From: Lunularia cruciata
Taxonomy: Eukaryota; Streptophyta; Marchantiopsida; Lunulariales; Lunulariaceae
Direction of reading: 5' to 3'
Length of the DNA: 64,000 nt
Assembly (NCBI GenBank): GCA_948567375.1
Contig: OX419755.1
Coordinates: 57,299,945-57,363,944 of the forward strand
The position numbers and the translations under genes are program-made. Positions within the stretch are counted from its first letter, which is position 1. Every line of letters starts with the position of its first letter. Shown one piece after another: positions 11,632 through 21,697 of the stretch. The notes under the pieces are model-generated. The model was not told where the DNA came from and ran no database searches. It saw nothing but the letters and a program-made list of their open reading frames with translations.

Positions 11632-12370
11632 GTGCCCTAGCCGACTGGTCCACCCTCACTTGTTGTCTTGGTGACTGTGCCACTCTTATCTATACACTTG
11701 TAGCTTTGGCTAGGAGAGGCAATTTGATCCAATTCTTGGTGATCCTGGTAGCTTAGGACTTAGATACAAACTTCTCTTATGTCAAATGCCAAATGGTGGC
11801 AAAGTTAGTCCTGTGTTGTTTTATGAGATGGAGGGTTTTTGTTTAGATTTCTTGTGAGTGGACCCCTCCATTCTTTGCTTCTTATTTGTGCACCATGTTT
11901 GTGTGAGGTGCCTTGACTTTTGAGCATTGGTGCTCATGTGTGCTCTTGGTAGTGAGGCTAGAGTGATGACTAGTCAGACTACCTTTGTTTCTCTCCGGTG
12001 AGGCAGGAAGTGATGACTACAGACCGTGAGAGTGCGTGTTGTGATGGCAAGTTATAGGTTGCCCTTTCCCCTAGTGTAGTTATCTCGGTTAGAGTTACAT
12101 TAGTGGGTGGTGCTTAGTTGGTGTTGGCACTTGGTGGAGTACTTGCGGTTGCAGTTTGTGGTTCAAGTTTGTTGTTGCAGTTTGCGATTGTGGTTACTTT
12201 GTCACTATGAAGTTCTTTGGGGATTCCAAGGAGATAGCCCTACAATACGCAAAGGGTTCACTCGGAGTGGTACTCGGTATCAGCCTGTATCTCAGGTCCT
12301 AGTGAGAGAGGAGATTGACTTTGAGTTGGAGTTTGACACAAGAGTTGATTAAGTTGAGAGTGCACTTGGT
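11632..12370 (+). other. Leader of PHD-type retroelement, noncoding
   Basis: This T/G-rich stretch lies between the CC1 terminus and the first gag-like frame. I found no LTR start, no recognisable primer-binding site and no match to sequence downstream of the PHD finger. The 5' LTR is therefore either to the left of the window or lost. Confidence 0.35.
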
Positions 12371-13590
12371 GTGTCTGCACCGTTGTTGTGGGACATGGAA
12401 AAGATTTATGGGGCCTCCAAAGGCCTTAAGCATTACTCTAGTACAGTGGGTACCATTGAGTTGGATGACTTCATCCAAGAGTTTGATAGTTGGTGTGATC
12501 TGCAGCAGATGTGGAACCTGACTTTGTTTACACCTTTCATGGCATGGAAGGGGTTGTTTCAGTATTTGGAGGGTCCACTGATGGATGACTACCATGAGTT
12601 CAAGAGAGCTCATTTGGAGGAGATAGAGTTATGGAGACAATATTGGTCTCCAAACTATGTCTCTATCACTTCATGTTTGGTGGCCAAGAGTAGATTGGTA
12701 GTACCTACAAGTTCTAGCTCAAGTAGTGTTGGTGGAGCTAGTGGAGGTGCACTAGCTAGATATAGTGTTACCACGAGTGGAGGTACCACTGCAGGAGGTG
12801 GTGTGGTACCAAGATTTAACCCCATGGTGAAGTTATTCCAGTGTTTGAGGTAGAACTACCAAGGAGTGCGACTGACAAGTTGAGGAGCTTACAGGAGTTC
12901 TAGCGGAAGGCTAGAGAGAGTCTACACAAGGCATACACTTGCATGAGGCGGCTGATCAGTTTCACTCAGGGAGTTAATGAGGCCCAGGCAGTCCAATTTT
13001 GGTATAAGATACTAGACAGGGAGTTGCAATGTAGAGTTTGTGATGCTATGTTGTTAAAGGCTACTTTGCCTACTTTGGTAGTGGTCTTTGGTTTGGCTGA
13101 GCATATTGAGCTCAACATGGTGGAGGAGAGGGTGATGACATCTGGATTTGGTAGGGAGACCTCATCCACGGTTGTGACTTCTTCTAGAGTGCAACAAAGT
13201 GCACCACGCCCAATTGGTTTTTGAGGACATGGTGGACAGCCTAGATCCTATGGAGTGAGTGGAGGGCCTCGTGGAGTTAGATCCTTACCTTCATTTTTGG
13301 GTCAATAGCAGCCAATGAGTGGTGGTGTTACTTGTTGGACTTATGGTGGACCTCACCATTGGAGAGAGTGTACTCAAGGTAGTGGACCTGATACCTCGGG
13401 TGCATCACAGCCAGCACAGAGGCAGTGTGAGCATTGCCACAAATTTGGTCACACTAATGACCGGTGTTTTGACCTACATCCGGAGTTACAAAGTGGTAGG
13501 GCTGATATGGCGAGTAGTAGAGGAGCTCCAATTCATGGAGAATGAGGTGGTAGAGGTGGTAGTAGAGGATCTACACCTAGTAGGAGTGTA
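12371..13590 (+). pseudogene. gag (capsid and nucleocapsid) of the PHD-type element
   Basis: Three frames (12371-12853, 12943-13224, 13315-13545) together make a gag-like protein. The first holds a capsid-like segment with WDMEKIYGASKG and DDYHEFKRAHLEE. The last holds two cysteine clusters: a damaged one (CWTYGGPHHWREC, second Cys replaced by Tyr) and an intact CCHC knuckle (CEHCHKFGHTNDRC). Stops near 12852, 12904 and 13222 break the frame. Assignment rests on the knuckle and on position upstream of protease. Confidence 0.6.
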
Positions 13591-13638
13591 GTACCTGCCC
13601 TTACTTCTGATATAGCTATAGCTACTCGGATTGAGCAA

Positions 13639-14583
13639 TTGGAGCAAAGTATGGTTATTGCTCAAAGGAGATCAGATTCAGGTGCTGAGGCTTCCACCTC
13701 ATATGCTGGTGATAGAGATGCTTTGGACTTCATGTGTGGAGCAACACAATTGGACGCATCTACAGCAATGACTAGGAGTGCAATACGTGCTCTAGAGCCT
13801 AGAGGAGCATCAGTGGAGTTGGACCCACAGAGAGGAGAGGTTGGGAGACTGGTCAGACTTCCCCAGTCTTTCACACTATCTAAGGCATTATAGACGACAT
13901 CCATGGTTCCTAGACATCCTATTGCAGGTGTGGTAGGTGGTGATGGAGTATATGATGGACTACCTGCTACTATGTAGACTGAGTCTAGCACAATGTTGGG
14001 AGCGGCTCAACTGATTATGCGGTGCCCTTTGTTTTCGACCAATGACATGTTTACATTGGGAGTTGATGTAGCTCCAATGTTCTGGTTGGCTGCCACACTG
14101 TGCAAGAGTAGGGATGATGCGGTTCCTACTACTAAAGTAGAGGTGGTTGGTAGTGGAGCTGACTTGGTTGAGGAGCATGGGATCCGTTCAGCAACCATTG
14201 GAATATGGCAAGCAGCAGCGACTAGACTGGAAGAGTTGCTAGCTAGACCAGCCTTTGAGAGAGTGCGGTTCACACCTGGTGTTGTCTTTTTGGATAACCA
14301 AAGGGGGATTTTCTGTTTGGTGGGACCTTCAGGGAAGGTTCATACACCACAAAAAGTCTTGTTAGACTTTGGTGCGCAACCCTTTATGTTGGAGAAGGCT
14401 CCAATTGTCGATATGGAGTTACAAAAGACCAATGTGAAGAGGTGTCCATTTCAGATCCAAACATCTCTAGGTAGTGGTTCAACACAATACATCACACGTG
14501 GGGAGCTTGTTGTCCAGGTTCAGCTTGGTCATCCGATTGATAGCTCAATAGTGAGAGCTCAGGCTATTGCAACAATAGCTTAG
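13639..14583 (+). pseudogene. Protease region of the PHD-type element
   Basis: The frame at 13993-14583 contains LLDFGAQPFML, which looks like a retropepsin core of the form LVDSGAQPLML with the active-site Ser/Thr replaced by Phe. It is followed by a hydrophobic segment typical of the second half of the fold (VQVQLGHPIDSSIV). The preceding frame (13639-13893) is a low-complexity linker. The replaced residue suggests the protease is dead. Confidence 0.5.
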
Positions 14584-16683
14584 TCATATGATGTGCTAGT
14601 TGGGGGAGCAGTGTTATACCCCATGGGTTTCAACATTGACTATTGGGAGGAGAGAACCTCCTATAGACCAGGTTGGTAGCTTGGTGAGGGACAAGTATGT
14701 CGCCTACTTGTATGCTTTAGTAGTGGTAGTCTTGGCTCACTACAATCCGGGACCATGGCAACATCAATTTTAGCTTTCAGTGGTGCAATTACTTGGCTTG
14801 GTGACTTGTTGGAGGGGAACGCCCATGCAGAGGATACTCCAATACCAAAGGAGATCACTCAGATTTGGAGTATGAGTGGGATTGTTCCATCTACCTTGGA
14901 TGTTCCATTGTGGAGTTCAGAGGAGGCGTTGTAGTAGCATGCAGATCAATTGGTGCAATAGGCTTGGAGTGGAGCCTTTGTACTATCAAGAGATGAGTGT
15001 GAGGATGAGCCTCTAGAGTCAATTACTTTGACACCTCTGGATACCACACTCATTGCTTGGCAATATCCAGTAGAGAGGATATGTCTATTGGAGTTGTTCG
15101 GTGGGATTAGCACCAGACTAGCTGCGGTATTATAGATAAGTATACGAGCACAAAGGTGCTTGTATGTAGAGAGAGATGAGACTGCTAGGCGAGTCTCTCT
15201 ACATCATGTGGCACACTTGGCCTATTGATATCCGGAGTTATTACCGATGTCAATAGCCAGAGGTTACCAGAAGGCCCTACCAATAGACATTTCCTTACTG
15301 GGGGCACATGATCTGGAGAGACATGGGCCTATTCACTTGGTGATTTTTGGATGGCCATGTTAGGGACATACACATGCTAGTAGAGGTTTGGGTCTTCAAG
15401 ATCCTTGTTCTGGTGTTTTGGGAGATGTTACGGATACTACAACATCTCCAGGTTTATTAATCCGTTTCTCCAACTTACCTTTTGGAGAACGTTCCTTTGA
15501 TGGGTGATTCTTGCACCAGAGTGGTGGCGAGTACACATCAGGTCAATTCCTAGATGGGACCTGCTATATTGTTAGATGCATTTAGAGTAAGAAGACGGAC
15601 TCATTGTCTTTGTCTTTGGTGGACAAACCTCTTACCCAGAGAGGTTTTACAGCGTGCTAATGATAGGATTTAGCAACTTGACCACATCCTTGTTGATGAT
15701 ATCTTGGATGTTGGGCATCAGTCTCAGACAATGGTAGTGGCTGATTGGTCACCTATGGTAGTGGTGAACCTAGTTGGACATCCTAGAGCCGCATTTCCCA
15801 CACTCATGAGTTTCCAAGGCTCTCATGCTTTTCAAGAGGGAGGACTTAGACTTGTTTGGGACTCACAGTGACAACTATTGGTGGAGCCCAACATTGATGA
15901 GAGAGAGAGCGGGCAATGGGTTTTTGCACCGTATTATCACTATTCTAGCAATGTCAAAAGCATCCAAGCATCAGGTGTTAGGTCAGGCTATGGACCTGAA
16001 CTGTTTGACCTAGATTGTGAGCCTTGGCTTGGCAGAGCAGCGTAGTATGTGCTTGATAGGCATCACCACTTGGACACTTGTGACCCCTATGCCTATCAAG
16101 ACAATTTAGGCGCATGCTAGGGGCAATGGACCAAGTGGGCATGGTATTCTTGGGACACAACCAGTAGCTACTAGGGAGAGTGGTCTACTTGGAGCCCATC
16201 CAAGTAAGCATGGGCTACTTGGATTACACCCTTGGTCCACATGGGATGCAGCTAGATGACTTGTGGAGCTTGGAGCCAGAGTGGAGAGAGTTTTTCACAC
16301 AGAGGTTGGGACCTCTAGTGGTTGGGAGCATGACACTATTGCTCCCAAGGGCCCAATGTAGTAGCCAATCAATACGTCTTCCACTCCTACTACAATAACA
16401 AGTTACAGAGGATACTTGGGAGCCAGATCTTGGACCCAATCTTACTAGTGAGGAAAGATGGAGGGTTTGGAGGTTCTTGAGGAGCCACACGAGTTGTTTT
16501 GCCTTCAATATGAAGGATTTTGGTGCTATGAAGGGACCTAGTATAAAGATTGAGCTGACTAGCAATACACTATTTTTCTGACGTCCTTATCAATATAGTG
16601 AGATGGAGAGGACAATGATTCAGAGCTAGAGTAGTGAGCTTTTTGAGGCTTGTTTGGTGGAGATTTCACATGGAGAGTATGCA
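14584..16683 (+). other. Degenerate linker between protease and RT of the PHD-type element
   Basis: About 2.1 kb with many stops and no motif I can name. It is not random: 14936-15310 aligns in order with 45000-45375 of the second copy (shared landmarks include TTGCTTGG/TTACTTGGCAATA and GACATTTCCTTACT). The stretch is therefore an original part of the element, probably the N-terminal region of pol. Confidence 0.45.
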
Positions 16684-17860
16684 TCAGCGACAATGATGCC
16701 CGCCAAGAGAGATATGCATGGCAACTACACAGATAGGCGGATGTGTGGAGATTACCGTCCTATCAACCGATAGACCAGGGCTTATTGGTATGGCATGCCT
16801 ACATCGGAGGAGATTTTTGATGCAACTGGGCATGCAAAGGTTTTTAGTGCTTTGGATCTTTGAGCGGGATATCATCAGTTGCCGATCAAGGAGGAGGATA
16901 AGTCCAAGACAACATTTTGGGCTATTGATCCTCACGGCAAGGATGTGTTATATTAGTGGAGGTTCTTACCGTTCGGGTTAAAGAATGCTCCTGCTGAGTT
17001 CCAATGGATAGGATCCTAGCTGGATTGGATTTTGCTCAGTGCTATATTGATGAGATTTTGGTCTATATCACTATTGTGGAGGAGCATGAGAGACAGTTGT
17101 TGGAGGTGTTTGAGAGGTTGAGATCTCATGGACTCAAATTACATCTTGGGAAGTGTAGGTTCTTCCACAAGCAGGTTGAGTATTTGGGTCACACTATCTT
17201 CCCCGGAGGACTTGGTATTCAGCAAACCAAGGTAGAGGTTATTACATGTATTCCTCGGCCTACGGATGTGAGCAGAGTGCAAGCATTTCTTGGGTTGGTG
17301 AACTTCTATTGCTGCTATGTTAGAGGATTTAGTGCCATTGCCAAGGCCTTGACGAAGCTGACCAAGCTTACACAAGAGTGGTGTTGGGGAGATGAGCAAG
17401 AGAGAGCTTTTGTAGAGCTCAAGGAGAGGTTGACATCTGCTCCTATTTTAAGGAGACCGATCAAAGGATGACCATTTCAAGTTCATACTGATTGGAGTGT
17501 GTTGGGGCTTGGAGTGGTGCTCACCTAGCATGATGATGAGGGGAAGGAGTTTGTAGTGGCCTATGCTAGTCTCTCCAACAATTCAGCGGAGGCAAAGTAT
17601 AGTTCATATGAGGGAGAGTGCTTGGCAACAGTTTGGGCAGTAACACATTTTCGATGTTACCTATTTGGTAACCCCTTCACTCTCATCATTGATCATCAGC
17701 CACTGAAGTGGTTGATGGAGTCCGACAAGCTTTCAAGGAAACTTGCACAATGGGCTCTGATTTCATAGGAGTATGATTTCATAGTTATTCATAGACCTGG
17801 AGTGGTGAACCGTGATGCAGATGGGTTGAGTAGAAACCCATGTCCTAGCCAGCAGGATCA
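16684..17860 (+). pseudogene. Reverse transcriptase and RNase H of the PHD-type element
   Basis: RT motifs run through two frames: MCGDYRPINR, then AGYHQLPI, FLPFGLKNAPAEFQ, then CYIDEILVY and QVEYLGH. The active site reads YIDE instead of YIDD, and stops interrupt the fingers and palm. RNase H follows, with HTDWS, YEGECLA and IDHQPLKW, and ends near NRDADGLSRNP at about 17805-17845. The acidic RNase H residues are all visible. The RT active-site change and stops make the protein inactive. Confidence 0.75.
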
Positions 17861-18950
17861 GACCGGAGCATGTTGGCATGGTGAGAAAGATGAGGAGATG
17901 GTGCCAGGTTGGCATGCATCTACCTTTCTATGTATATTTTCTAAGGCTTTGGTGGTATCTCTCTCAGCACATATAGGAGGGATTGAGGTCACAGATCCAG
18001 AGAGTGAAGATATTGGTACAATTCAGCAAGACATTCATGATGATGTCTTAGTGATAGACTATCTTTGCACTGGTGTTGTGGGTGGCACAGTTGGGGCCAA
18101 GGAAAGAGACCGTGTTCTTCAGCAAGCCCGATGGTTCAGATTGGAGGGCGGACACCTTTTGCATGTATGGGAGGATGGTGGAGTGTGAGTTGTACCACTT
18201 CCATCTCAGAGACCAGAGTTGGTCCGCTATGCTCATGAGGAGCTAGGACATTTTGGAGTCAAGCGTACATATAGCTTACTCCAGAGGAACTATTGGTGGC
18301 ACGGTATGCAGACCGAGATATAGTAGTTTGTTGCTAGATGTGTGGTTTGTGACCAAGTTAGAGCATCATTCAATGCTCCTATACCACAATTACACCCATT
18401 ACCTATCATGGCATTGGGTTACCGTTGGATTTTGGACTGCGCTAGACCTTTACCGCTGACTGTGAGACATCAAAGTGTTTTGGTGATGGTGGAGCACTTC
18501 TCCAAGTAGATTGAGTTGGTGGCACTTCTTGATAAGTCTAGTGAAGGGACAACTTACTCGTTCTTGGATTGAGTTCTTAGTCATTTTGGTACACCAGCTG
18601 ATGTTTTGACTTATCAAGGTATGGAGTTCTTGGGAGAGTTTCAAGTCTTGTGTGACAAGGCTTCGATTGATCACCGTACTACCTCCCAAGATCAGATGAG
18701 GCAAATGCTTAGCAGAGAGAGTGGTTCAGATGGTGAAGAGAGGATTGCAAAAGTATGGTTTGCAGAGAGGCCACTTGGGAGATTGGGATCTCAAGTTACC
18801 TTGGTTGGCCATGGGCTATCGGTTCAGCCGGCAAGGCTCCTTAGCATCCTTCTCTCCGTACTTTCTACTCTATGGACGAGATCCAGATTTACTTGTAGCC
18901 ATTCGTTGAGATGCTATTGTAGTTTTGGACTTGGATGACCCCAATGTATG
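17861..18950 (+). pseudogene. Integrase of the PHD-type element
   Basis: An HHCC finger is visible (HEELGHFGVKRTY ... CVVCDQ). The DDE core follows in shifting frames: LDCARPL for the first Asp, LTYQGMEF where the second Asp is replaced by Tyr, and LAERVVQMVKRG for the catalytic Glu. A motif of the family, PYFLLYGRDP, occurs near 18865-18890. Several stops and at least two frameshifts interrupt it. Confidence 0.7.
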
Positions 18951-19088
18951 GATGAGCGCATGTTCTTTGTGGGCAAAGATCTTTTGGAGAGTGATGCTGA
19001 TAGCCTTTGAGAACTTGGTGATTGCTCAGCATAGAGATACTTTACGCTATGCTACCATTTGAGGAGGAGGTTATAGACCCTTGATCCC

Positions 19089-19466
19089 TTGATTCATCCA
19101 AGAGACTATGTATATCTACAACAGACAACACCAACAACACTTGATGTTTTGATAGACCGCACTTTCTTGAGAGTGCATGAGGTTTTGCCATCTAGAGTCC
19201 TTGTGTTAGATGGACGTGATGGTGTTGTTTGGAAGGATCATGTGCCCAATTGTGCACCATGCCACCTCCCAAACATTGATGGTACTATGGACCCAAGCTT
19301 GGCACTTGTACTTGCATGCTTGAGGTGTATGTTATGTGGTTCTTCTGGTGGAGTTGCTACTATGTTAGTGTGTGATAGCTGTTCAAGAGGATGGCATATG
19401 GCATGTATTACTCCTCCCCTCATGGTGGTTCCTTAGGGACAGTGGTTATGTCCTAGATGTACTTGA
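19089..19466 (+). pseudogene. Integrase C-terminus fused to a PHD finger
   Basis: The first ~65 codons look like an integrase tail (DYVYLQQ ... LRVHEVLPSRVLVLDGRDG ... CAPCHLPNID). Then 19326-19460 encodes a textbook PHD finger: C-x2-C-x11-C-x2-C-x4-H-x2-C-x14-C-x2-C, with CDSCSRGWHMAC, PPL and GQWLCPRC. All eight zinc ligands are present; one TAG (19434-19436) falls in the last loop and a TGA ends the frame three bases after the Thr that follows the last Cys. PHD fingers read histone H3 tails, so a role in choosing integration sites, parallel to the chromodomain of chromoviruses, is the natural inference. A decayed version lies at 53034-53260. Confidence 0.75.
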
Positions 19467-20220
19467 CCTATAGCTAGTTCATTCTTTATATGGTATAGAT
19501 TGCAGACATGCAATTAATGATGGGGCTCCATAGCACCCGGCCTCCTAATCTTTGTCCATTATAGGGTATACCATATACTTAGAGTAGATGGCTATCTGGA
19601 GTTAGAGGGACCCAACCGCCAGCTAGGGAGGCAATTGTGGCACTTTAGAGTCTATGTATGACTTGTGTGTGAGTCATGCTTCTAGTGTATGATGTTGACA
19701 ATGATGTAATGTTGTGTAGAAATGTATATACTCACTCTTGATCTTTGAAAGATCAAACCTTCCCTAAAACCCAAGATCCTAACTCCTTTGGGACAACTAT
19801 TGAGAGGCATGGGATATCATTGTGACATTTCAAAATGCCGTTGGTGAAATCTCAATCTTATAATTTTTTGCTGATTGGTCATTCTTCAATTGATCTTCAA
19901 TTGACATGCCAATTTTGGGTGTCTATGTTTTGTCACTCTAAATGTAATCTTGATACCGAGGTAGTCACTTTCTTTACATGTACTTTCTTGATTAGCTAGA
20001 CCAGAGGAAAAGTTGTCATAGGTTCTTTGGATTGGGTTGTGCATCCCAATATGAAGTCCTCTTACTTCAGGTCCATACTTCCATAAGTCTGACCCAAGTC
20101 TTTTTGACTCTAACCCGAGGTTGGCTTCTTTGGGTTTATGCCAAACACATAATTCTTCTCTTTTTCTTCTTCATTAAACATCAATGCGCTTCAAAAATAC
20201 ACTTCTTTGTTAAAACTTAT
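19467..20220 (+). other. Unassigned sequence after the PHD finger
   Basis: No ORF with recognisable motifs. Positions about 19480-19740 correspond to 53270-53510 of the second copy (shared pieces such as ATAGATTG..GCAATTAATG and AGATGGCTAT.TGGA), so this is the 3' noncoding end of the PHD-type element. From about 19740 the origin is unclear. The end of that element and the start of the gag remnant that follows must lie here. Confidence 0.35.
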
Positions 20221-20643
20221 CAAAACCAAAAAATATGGGTACCACAAATTTATTTGCAAGACCAAATGTATGGTATATTGCATGTGGCAAGTCGGGTCAT
20301 GCCAACACTAAATGCTTGACAATTTGTTGAACCCAATCAATTTTTTGCATTTCCAATGCAACAAATTGACTGGGTTCCAAGTTGGGACCAAAATAAGGAA
20401 GAAGAGGTAGTGTACCAAACTCAAGAGGACAACCTCAAGCAAGTACCTCTTATCAAGATCCGAGGTTTTGACCACAAAAATACACCAACAATTATCCCCA
20501 ACAAAAAATCAATAGGGAATCAATATAGGCCTCAAAATGCATGTTACAATTGTGGCTTGATAGGCCATTGGTTCCCAAATTGTCCTAAGCCAAGGTGGCA
20601 GATTGAGTATGTTCCACTTTGTGGAAACTATAAGGGTTTGGCA
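20221..20643 (+). pseudogene. gag remnant with CCHC knuckle, split by A3
   Basis: A frame rich in Gln and Asn (MQQIDWVPSWDQNKEEE...) ends with a CCHC knuckle, CYNCGLIGHWFPNCPKP. It is cut at 20643 by A3, and the other half resumes at 44621, where reading continues for a short distance. The knuckle differs from those of LTR-A, HS and the PHD-type element upstream, so this is another lineage or the 5' part of the second PHD-type copy. Confidence 0.5.
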
Positions 20644-21331
20644 TGTAACACCCATTTGTGCATGTGTGTGGTCTTGTGATATTTAGCTTGGTATTACTAG
20701 TACTTGAGAGATATTATTTATATAGAGATAAAGGATGGTTCTATATTAGTCATGTTAGCTAAAGTTAGTCATAGCTAAGATAGAGGGTACCTTACTTTAG
20801 AGGAAGTAGAAAAGATGAGCACCACTATTTTGGATTTAAGTGTGTTGACTTGGTATTATTCCTAGGTGTTTGGCTTTGAGGAAAGAGTTGAGAACTCTTG
20901 GGCCCGCAAGCCTTTTTGTTTTGGATTCTTCTTTAGTCCAAGGATAGCCCATGTGAAGGAATCCTTGACTTAGTGGTTGGGTCAAGATAAGACCACATGC
21001 TTAGGGGAATATGCCCATGTGAATGGATATTCCTTTCTACTTTTTGACTTCACTTGACTTTTAGCCTAGTAACTTGAGTTATTCTAGTAATTAGTAACTT
21101 TGGTGCATAACTATTTCACAAGTATATAAACAAGGGACAAGGTAGTACTCATCATCCTTTCATTTGTAACTATCTCTCTCATTGAATTCTCTAATGAGCA
21201 ATGTCTTGAGTCTTGGAGTGTTAGCCTTGGAGGAGTATGATGGAGTTAGGATCCTTGCCTTCTAAGTCCATGGTGCGCTACCATAATAGCCATCAAAGGT
21301 TCATCTTGAGTGAGAGATAGGCTGGCTAACA
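20644..21331 (+). repeat. 5' LTR of A3
   Basis: 688 bp, TGTAACACCC to GGCTAACA. It is clearly more divergent from its partner (43926-44616) than the LTR pairs of A1 and A2, so the insertion is older. It keeps the GACCACATGCTTAG segment lost from the young subfamily. Confidence 0.92.
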
Positions 21332-21465
21332 TTTTTGGTTCTATTGCCGAGACCTCTCTAGGAGGCAAGATAATGTTCTGTGTTCAATTCTACATTAGGA
21401 AAAAGGAGGCTATGAGAGCTCACTTGGAGAGAACATTGGGAGAGGAGAGTGTTGAACTTATGTTG

Positions 21466-21697
21466 GACCTTCTTCACCAAGATTGGGAGGGAGAAGATCT
21501 AAGACCAAGGAGTTGTGTGAGGTTTGTGGAGTTGAAGGACTTCCAAAAAGACATGAGTGTAGTGGAGTAAAAGCACTTTTGGAGACTTTGGTGAAGGATC
21601 TTGGAGAGAGTCTTAGTACAGCTACAGAAATACTACCACCTTCATCAACTAGTTCTCAAGATTACTGTGGAGATAATCTTTCAACTTATGGATAAAC
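21466..21697 (+). pseudogene. Remnant of the small zinc-knuckle ORF (A3)
   Basis: Only the second half of the upstream ORF survives, including the second cysteine cluster (CEVCGVEGLPKRHEC, with Gly to Arg). The first CCHC knuckle is missing because of the leader deletion at 21460-21464. Confidence 0.65.

Larger units (their letters stand above)
11632..19475 (+). mobile_element. PHD-type Ty3/gypsy retroelement, degenerate, LTRs not found
   Basis: A plus-strand series of broken frames gives the order gag, knuckle, protease, reverse transcriptase, RNase H, integrase, PHD finger. That is the Ty3/gypsy order, with RT and RNase H ahead of integrase. Many stops and frameshifts show it is old. A more decayed relative occupies about 45000-46612 and 52450-53520 and is collinear with 14936-17180 and 18640-19730 of this copy. 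Boundaries are approximate because I could not identify LTRs. Confidence 0.7.
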
